Positions 57,020 through 64,000 of a stretch of 64,000 nt of DNA are shown here, in pieces. The translations under genes and the position numbers were made by a program. Within the stretch, counting starts at the first letter, position 1. Each line of letters begins with the position of its first letter. The stretch spans positions 218,805,271 through 218,869,270 of the forward strand of contig CM060947.1 in assembly GCA_030765055.1 (NCBI GenBank), in the 5' to 3' direction. The DNA comes from Mantis religiosa. Its lineage: Eukaryota > Arthropoda > Insecta > Mantodea > Mantidae. Below the pieces are notes generated by a model. It was not told where the DNA came from. It made no database searches and was given only the letters and a program-made list of their open reading frames with translations.

Positions 57020-57502
57020 ATAATTAATGTCATTGTGTGGCAGAAAACATCAGTTAAGTGGCCACCACGACTCCGTTGGGTTGACCCAATTTTCAATGAC
57101 AGAAGAACGTAATTTAGGTTCAACACGCGTGATGTTATTCATATGATAATTTACTGCTTTTGTCTTGTTGGCATAAACCCGAGATTTAACATAACCCACA
57201 AGAAATAATCCAACGGCGTTAAATCACATGTTCTCGGGGGTCAGTTAACATTACCACCGCGGGAAATGATGAAACTTCTGAACTTCTCCTTCAAAACATC
57301 GGTTCGTTTGGAGAGCAGTATGACATGTGAAATCTTGCTGGAACCAGGTATTTGTAACATCCATATCATACAATTAAGGCCAAAAATAGTCCCTTATAAG
57401 AGCCCGTTATCACGCAATACACGGAAGGTTTGGCGAACAGATGATCAATTTTGATAATAAATTTCCACAATTTCTACCCGTTGCTTAATGCTGTAAGTTC
57501 CA
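57020..57502 (-). pseudogene. IS630/Tc1-type transposase remnant, N-terminus fused to core
   Basis: The minus strand starts SIKQRVEIVEIYYQN and SVRQTFRVLRDNG, the N-terminal helix-turn-helix region of the insect transposase type seen at 46.1 kb. It runs at once into DMDVTNTWFQQDFTCHTAL (second Asp), SFIISRGGNVN-like text in a shifted frame, VGLFLVGYVKSRVYANKTKA and LRSSVIENWVNPTES, ending RGGHLTDVF. The segment with the first Asp was deleted and several frameshifts and stops are present. Terminal repeats could not be located. Confidence 0.72.
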
Positions 57503-57509
57503 TCGCTAT

Positions 57510-60320
57510 TTGTTTTTTTATACATCGATCAGCAAGTATGCTTTTTACAGATGTTTGTTATTAAGACACTTAGTAACAGTACACATGACAATTGAGGTAG
57601 CCATGAACGACTCCTCTAGCTAAATATGACAGGATCACTAACACAAATTGACTTTAAGTCTGATAGGTATCACTCGTCTGGGTCATCTGTACTGGAGAGG
57701 TCACTCAGGAGGAGATCTTATGGCAATCTACGCTTGAGGCGAGTTAGTTGGCGAGTGCGAGCGCCGAGATTGTACGTAACAGCTCCAGGGACCTCCTTGA
57801 GATGGTAAAAGAAAGGTCGTGCCAGCCGGCGGATGTACTTGTGAACTTCTTTTATACTTTGTCTTGATGTCTCAGTGTTAAAACTGAAGCTTATAATTAC
57901 AGAAATACGATAATTCTACTCAGCATTATCACACGCAAACATGACGAAGTCACGGCCTCCTTGAACCTCATGGCTGTTTGTGAATAACTGTAACCACATG
58001 AAAGAAATAATTGCTGTAACTCAATAACAAGGGCAGCTATCACATGTTAAAGATGAGGCACTCTTGTTGAATGACTCTTCATCTTTAACAGAATGTATAT
58101 TGAAATTTTTTCTCTCAAGAAATCTAAGAATAGTAGAAAAGTGAGTAGAGAATGTACTGTGAAAGCAAGTTATTTACATTGAATTGAGCGATTTCGCTTA
58201 CCAAGTCAGGTGACTGAAGAAACGGTGTAAAGTGGCACATGCACTATAAATCCTCTTCAATCAAAATGCAAACCAAGAAAGTCACATTGGTATTTCGGTT
58301 CTAGTGTTTTGCATGTTCTAGAGCTGATGGAATATCGCAGCGTCTACTGGAACTGTAGTAACAATGGGAAGTCAAAAGCTATGGATCCAGTTATATCTAT
58401 CATTACAAGTACAACTTTTGAAGTTCCCAAGTTAAAAAAGCTGTATACATGCGCAAGTGTCCATACTAAGTGATATAAGTATAAAGACTAAATACTTGAT
58501 TTTACACAAACAATTAATAATTAAAGCTAAACACGCAAACTTGTAGTTCAATATGGCTCTTTTGAGATACGAATTAATGTATGTCGATTTTGTAAATCAA
58601 AATATATACCTTAATACAGGTTCAAATAATAGATAAGTTCAAAAAAGCACTTTATACAGCAAAGTAGACAGGAACAAAAATGTTATAGCTATGAATATTG
58701 TTTCAAATAAACCATGTATTATACGCAATTAATACACTTATTGAAGTACGTTTTCTGAAACATTAGACTCCATAGCCCTCATGTGTCTGTGACGATAATT
58801 TATATCCTTCAGCATGAAAAATCAAAACTTTTGTTTGAATTTGTAGAAAAGTACCTAACTGCTAGAAAAGATTAGCTGGATCATGATTTTTCATTTCTTA
58901 AGAGATAAAGGTATGACTAAGTTAAACCTGAAGTATATTTAAATATTATGAATAAATATAAAAAGGATTTTTATAATTTATTCTGTTAGCTTAAAGAGGA
59001 TTAAAAAAATGAAAATAAAGGCAAACTTTCCTTCACAAGAGTACATTGATTTATTATAATAGAACGCTGGTCCCCTTTCTTGGTTTCTTTTCTTGGCATG
59101 AGCTAAGGACTAATAATATTGAAAAATAACAAATTTTATTCCACATAATTACTCAATCTATTGATTGGCATAGCATAAATGAATGGAAAAACATTCTTGT
59201 GCACAAGGGTACCTATAGGTATATTGGAATGTTTACACAAAGCCGTATGAGTATTGCACGTCAGAGCGTTTCAAGTAACTTAAATTAATTTTCAAGTAAG
59301 TATGCGAGCTTATTTTGAGATCCATCGCGAGTCTTACATAATATGTGAATCCTACACATACTTAAGTAATAAACAGAGCTAGAAATTTTATGAAAATACA
59401 TTCTTCCACTTTGTTTATACACAACTAAAATTGATAAATGTTCATGAATTGGAACTTAGGCTATCACATAATATAGTGTTCTTACATATTTTACAAATTA
59501 GAGAATCCTGACATGTTTTGTATTTGTACCTTTCTCATAAAAAATTACATTTTCTGCCTCTTACTGCTGTTTTTTAGTTCTTTTATGGAACTGAAATACA
59601 GTAAACTCCCGATTATTCGAGTGCAATGCATCTTTGTCAGAACAAAAGAAAGAGAAAAAGCAGAAAAGAAAAGTTCCTGCATACTTTTTTTGTTCAAATG
59701 CTTTCTGCATTTGAGTTTCAGAGAGCGTTTAGGCAGCAGTGAGGTATTGCACCATAAACGACAGATTACCGCTTCAATTGTTTTCGGCTTGTCTGTTCCT
59801 TGGCAATGAACAACATGCTTATTTTTCTGTGAAAAGTCAACAAAGCAAGTTACTGAGTTCGTACGTTTAAGCATCCAGCAACCACCGTGTTTAATTGAAT
59901 TTTACTGTAATGCCTCCTGTAGCCTCAAAATTATCAAAGTTAAAGTCATAGGTTACAGTAGACAATTTACTACTGGTGCAGATGTGATTTTCTGCCAGGC
60001 TTATAATAAGCTGATTTGCATTGAGGGGGTACTCGTGCTTGGAAGGGGGTATAAACGTGGAGTTGGTTTTATGGACTTTATTTGGGATGGGTTATGGGTT
60101 CGTAGCTAGCTCAGAGCATGGCTCTTTGATCCCAAGGGTGGTACACAACAGACTGCTTCGTTTCTTGCCTTTTCTTTATTCATCATCACTTACTCTTCTT
60201 GCCAGGTTTTCACACACACGCACTTCTTACACACATCGCTTTGAACTCACTATCCTATCCCACTGTGTCCATCGACGTTCCGAAAAAGAGTGCCTCCAGG
60301 TAGTTATTCACTTGTCTCCT
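57510..60320. other. No gene recognised; one promoter-like patch
   Basis: On the minus strand AGTATAAAAG (57848-57857) precedes a GC-richer 200 bases with GCCGGCTGGCACGACC, which could be an LTR or a promoter. The rest is AT-rich. The overlapping 98- and 109-codon frames at 59513-59874 (opposite strands) match no family. Confidence 0.35.
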
Positions 60321-60324
60321 GGTT

Positions 60325-61218
60325 TTGCAGTTGGCACTACCCCTTTCCTCTTTGGTAGTAACGACCAACCCTTCCTTACCTGTCTTTGTTCGCCTAGCGG
60401 TACTTATTACTGTACACTCACAAACTGAGTGTACTGTTTCAGTATGTTCAATGAAATCGCAACTCGACCAACATGTGGGCAATGCCCTGCATTCTAGGAA
60501 TAATAATACACTACAAACATCTAAAAAGCAAATTCTTCTATCTCAAATGCAGCAGTCAAGTGCAGGGAATGCATCCTTCTATACCATGTGTACTGCTAAG
60601 GTTGCCGCAAATATTCCATGTTACAAACTCCAGGTATCTAAATATCGCATATTTTTAGAGAATTATTGTGGGAGGCAGATACCTAACGATACTACGCGCC
60701 GAAAAAAAATCTACCAGTATTAGTGTTAAGTGGATGAGGTGGCAAATGTGCTAATCTTGTGATTGGTAAGCTGCATGGAAAGGAACCGCTACATATTTTC
60801 TGATTTTCTTTTGGAATTGTTGAACACACAAATTATGTGGCAGTGGGTCGTTTTGTGAATGATGGACTTAGTGTTGTGGTCTGAAGGCGTTCTCGAAGAT
60901 AAAGTTCTTATTCTTTATTCTGATGCTGCAACATACATGCTTAAGTCATGGACTGCATTACGTGTGTGTCTTCTCAACATTGACTGCAGTGTGCAAGATC
61001 CTCAGTGGCGAACAAGTGAATCCTCCAGATTCTTCCACCTGAAAAAATTTATTTACTTATATTTGCACCAGCAACTTCCTGTGAGGTGGAGAGATCATTT
61101 TCAATATACAAGAACACCCTCTGTGAACGACGACATTCCACGAGAATGTAAAAACTTGGAAATGTATCTGATAGTTCATTGCAATTCAGAATGGAGCACA
61201 TTGGGTTCTGGAGAGTAA
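60325..61218 (+). pseudogene. hAT transposase relic, internally deleted
   Basis: It resembles the relic at 27676-29105. The N-terminal part (60325-60723) has SQLDQHVGNALHSRNNNT, KVAANIPCYKLQVSKYR and FLENYCGRQIPNDTTRRK, typical of BED-type hAT proteins. Across frameshifts it continues ANVLIGKLHGKEP-like text and, from 60859, VVWSEGVLEDKVLILYSDAA (in part in a second frame). It then jumps past most of the catalytic domain to FAPATSCEVERSFSIYKNTL, the C-terminal dimerisation signature, and NLEMYLIVHCNSEWST. At least three frameshifts are present. Terminal inverted repeats were not identified. Confidence 0.82.
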
Positions 61219-61229
61219 TATTTAGTGCA

Positions 61230-61898
61230 CAGATATTTTAAACAGTGACTATAAGTAACTGCGAATCTTCATAATAATGGAATTTGTTTAACTTCGCTAT
61301 GATGTGAAAATGCTTAATTGTTTAATTAATTCATTATTGCACCACGTTATTTTGAGAAAATGTAGTTAATAAAACGAGGAATCTTCAGGTCATATAATGT
61401 TTACTACATCATTAATTTATTATCATTAAATATACAAATTAAATTAATATTACATACTTTTAAAGCTTTTTGTGTAAGAGCACATAGTTCACCTAATATT
61501 GATTCATTAATATGTACATATTCTGCATGTTTATATTACATAAAATTCCCAGCTTCAGTAATAAATGACAGGTTTGCTCTCGTCATAAAATACATGCATG
61601 CTCTAAGTATTCCAGAATGGGCACTGGGTCTTTTAAAGGGCTAGTGCAGTGAAAGTGCCTGCTATATTTAAGAGATACATTTTTGAATACATTATCAACA
61701 AAGCTGCCTGTTTTGTAAAACATTAGTTTGCCTCATCTTGCATGCTAATAGTTATGGTGTTAAATATTCTCATTAGAATATGGGGAATGATAGATATTGC
61801 CTCGTATATGGAAAGAGCAGTTGCTGAAGATAGGTAAGGCATATTAAAAACGTTAACAGAAGAAAAGATTAAGATTATTTTATTGCTGAATTTGAAGC
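61230..61898. other. AT-rich spacer, no gene recognised
   Basis: It may contain the lost right end of the hAT relic, but no inverted repeat could be matched. Confidence 0.4.
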
Positions 61899-61917
61899 TC
61901 CAAAGACATTTCTTCTT

Positions 61918-62150
61918 TGTAATTTACGTCTTCCAACTTTAAATCATATCGGACGGTGAATGAGATGTGTGAAATGATGCTCAAATGCGTCCAGGGTCCA
62001 TAGAACTTAGAGTTATCCGACATTCGTCTATCAGGATAAGGGAAAAACCCGGAAAAAGCCTTATCCAGGTAACTCACCCTGACCGAGATTTGAACTTGGG
62101 ACCACTTGAAAGTCCGGCAGACATGCTACCACCACGCTACCGAGGCGGGC
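61918..62150 (-). mobile_element. SINE family A, reverse, full length
   Basis: It runs from TGTAATTTACGTCTTCCAAC to ACGCTACCGAGGCGGGC. TCCAAAGACAT flanks it (61899-61909 and 62152-62162), a perfect 11-base target-site duplication. TTTCTTCTT between the left duplication and the body is the reversed tail. Confidence 0.94.
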
Positions 62151-62808
62151 ATCCAAAGACATGTTTACTGATTCCATGTTTGATTGAATAATACAGAACT
62201 AAATGGTAAAATGAAATCCTAAAACAATGAAATTTTAATATCTAAATATTCGAGGTACATCTATTCGTGTAGGAAAACGTTGTTAATCTCTGAAGAATAC
62301 AGTGCAGACATTCTTAGCTTATACAAAATAATTTTAAATGAACTGTGTTAATTTAATGTTCGTAAGTTTTATAAACCTACATTAGCTGATGTAAATGGTA
62401 CATAAATCCGCTTAGCACCAAGAATAGTCCTTCACGTAAAGTAAGCTTCTAAAGTTGTTCCGTCAGAAGGTCGCTAACTTCAGGTGAGTAGCGCATAGTG
62501 AATGAGTTCGGAAAGTGTTTTCAGCACCAAATAAGGAACATTCCAAAGTTCCAGCCATGAGCTTCCCCATATACATGTTACGTTATACATTAGGGTAACT
62601 TCTACATTTACAGACTAAATTTATGTATCCATTCCTTTTATTTAAACTTGTGCGCTATTTATTTCATTATCTGACTTCATGTTGTGTGACGGTAATGACT
62701 GTAAAAATTGGAAAGCTGATAATGTAATTACGTAAATATCGGGAATATCTAATCAAACATTGATATATGTCGGTGTATTCAGGAATAAAGGCGATTTTAA
62801 AGAAACTA

Positions 62809-63034
62809 CCTCCGTGATGTAAGTTTAACCCACTCTAAATTCCGAGGTCGCGGGTTCAAATCCGGCCGAGAGATGGATTTTTCGAGCGTAAAAATTCTTA
62901 GCATGGCTTCCTTCGGAAGGGAAGTAAGGCCGGTGGTCCCATATCGCAGGTTTACGCCGTGTAAAAGAAATTTAGTAATTAAAGAGCGTCCATAAATTAA
63001 GTAAATAAAAAAGTGAGTAAATGAGTAAATAAAA
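62809..63034 (+). mobile_element. SINE family F
   Basis: The head CCTCCGTGATGTAAGTTTAA and GGTCGCGGGTTCAAATCCGG (B-box), the body AAAATTCTTAGCATGGCTTC and GGAAGGGAAGTAAGGCCGG, and a TAAA-rich tail (62998-63034). Relatives lie at 30738, 63371 and possibly 21105. Confidence 0.78.
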
Positions 63035-63370
63035 TATTTTGAGGAAGACACTGCATCCTACAGGCATCGTAAATTATTTTGAGAGCAATTATACGTGACG
63101 TGCACATTTCTTTCAGTATTCATACAAAGACCTTATTCACTCTACATTTTTAGTGAGTTAGGTATATAGAAACGTAGCAAGTATTTCGTATATTGGTTAA
63201 CAGAGTTTCAGAAGAAACTCACGATTTTCGAAAATTACTTAAAATTTAACCCTGTTAAAGTTATATATATATTGTTACAAAGAATTATAATAATGCACAG
63301 CTATAGCCAACGAATACATTTGCTTATACTACCTAAATGTTCACGATTCTTGTTGTCCTCCGTATTCTAG

Positions 63371-63510
63371 GTGTAATTATCCTCTGTTTTCCGGGGTAAC
63401 GTCTTCAAATCCGGCGGAAGGCAATGGAACTTTTCCTGCGTAAAAAAAGCATGGCTTTCTTCGTAAGAGAAGTAAAGCCGATGGTATAGTGTCAAATATT
63501 TTCGGCACTT
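63371..63510 (+). mobile_element. SINE family F, diverged
   Basis: GTCTTCAAATCCGGCGGAAG replaces the B-box of the preceding copy, and CCTGCGTAAAAAAAGCATGG, TTCTTCGTAAGAGAAGTAAA and GCCGATGGTATAGTGTC follow the family-F body. The head is partly lost. Confidence 0.65.
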
Positions 63511-63814
63511 AGAAGAATCTCAAGCTTGATAAAGAGGCATATAAGTAAATTTAAGCGGTCTTTCGTGTACAACTTAGAATGGAACACAGAATGTGCATAA
63601 GTAAAAATTTAATTTCAACTTCCACGATTCTTGGAGCTATAATTTAGTGCATTTCTGACGCACTTCGTCCGTCTTCGGATAAGACAAGAGTTATTGTGTA
63701 GGCGTGCAAATAACCTAAGTATTAAAGACAAAACAGTTTATTTTCATTTGTATTTTTATTGTAATTATATCTAGCCCCATGCTTTATGAATGGTAACTTT
63801 ATTCCTGGAAGCGA

Positions 63815-64000
63815 TGACTGGATCCATCACCGAGATGGAACGAGAAGGCCTTCAGCTTTTATCGTTGATTCCGTACCACATTAGGTCTTGGGAATACCTC
63901 AGATGAGCTAATCAAAGAGGTAAAGACTTGGGTACGGCTGACCCCGAGCAAGGAATCAATCCACGGACCCTCAGCACGAGAGGTTCGAACAAAACCTTTG
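63815..64000 (-). mobile_element. tRNA-derived SINE of another family, cut by the window edge
   Basis: On the minus strand GAGGGTCCGTGGATTGATTC resembles a SINE head with a B-box, followed by GACTTTACCTCTTT-like and GTATTCCCAAGACCTAATG blocks. The composition is more balanced than the surroundings. There is only one copy in the window and the start lies beyond the edge, so the class is tentative. Confidence 0.4.

Noticed and set aside
59513..59874. Overlapping 98- and 109-codon frames on opposite strands
   Set aside because: Neither has a known motif, and mutual overlap suggests chance openness.
1..64000. Bacterial-type features such as operons, ribosome binding sites, CRISPR arrays or insertion sequences
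   Set aside because: The sequence is eukaryotic in every respect; the direct repeats seen are SINE target duplications, microsatellites or repeat units, not CRISPR.

Overview
The window looks like non-coding nuclear DNA of an animal with a large, AT-rich, repeat-laden genome. The tRNA-headed SINEs, mariner, hAT and Harbinger relics and short solo LTRs point to an insect, and the overall style is cockroach-like (inference from memory of such genomes; no database was searched). I found no convincing host gene, no true tRNA or rRNA gene, no operon and no CRISPR. Every reading frame whose family I recognise belongs to a transposable element, and all of these are broken. The window could be intergenic or lie inside a very long intron.

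Layout. 1-9 kb: three copies of the commonest SINE (family A), one family-D and one family-E SINE, and a possible promoter-like patch near 0.8-1.35 kb. 10.4-13.2 kb: a SINE-A fragment, an internally deleted mariner and a hAT transposase relic of the GTF2IRD2/ZBED type. 13.5-24.5 kb: an old unclassified repeat (here 'family X'), SINEs A, B and C, a palindromic pair of family-B units and a possible LTR. 26-31.7 kb: a second mariner with the same internal deletion as the first, a hAT element with near-complete ends interrupted by a reverse-oriented solo LTR, and a related solo LTR just beyond. 32.4-37.9 kb: two 3' ends of one LINE in opposite orientation, a second family-E SINE and SINE-A copies. 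39.2-41.2 kb: a PIF/Harbinger element with a TTA target duplication that carries a Myb/SANT-like remnant, then a third solo LTR. 44-47.2 kb: a 5'-truncated SINE C, a 120-base retro-insert with a 13-base duplication, and a Tc1/mariner-type element into which two SINE-A copies have jumped. 48-50.9 kb: family X and a second family-D SINE. 53.1-54.0 kb: an array of four tRNA-like family-B units, one inverted and three direct, with a period near 310 bases. 56-57.5 kb: two more internally deleted IS630/Tc1/mariner relics. 60.3-61.2 kb: a hAT relic related to the one at 27.4 kb. 61.9-64 kb: SINEs A, F and an edge fragment.

How the parts relate. Short non-autonomous elements outnumber elements that retain coding sequence. 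Many SINE copies have recognisable target-site duplications, so their insertion is directly visible. SINE E and the LINE share an AATCTA-type 3' tail, which suggests that this LINE mobilised SINE E. The two deleted mariners share one deletion point, which suggests that the deleted form itself spread. The most unusual structures are the family-B tRNA-like array and palindrome, the Harbinger that keeps the DNA-binding partner but no recognisable transposase, and the multi-copy family X, which I cannot assign to any known class.
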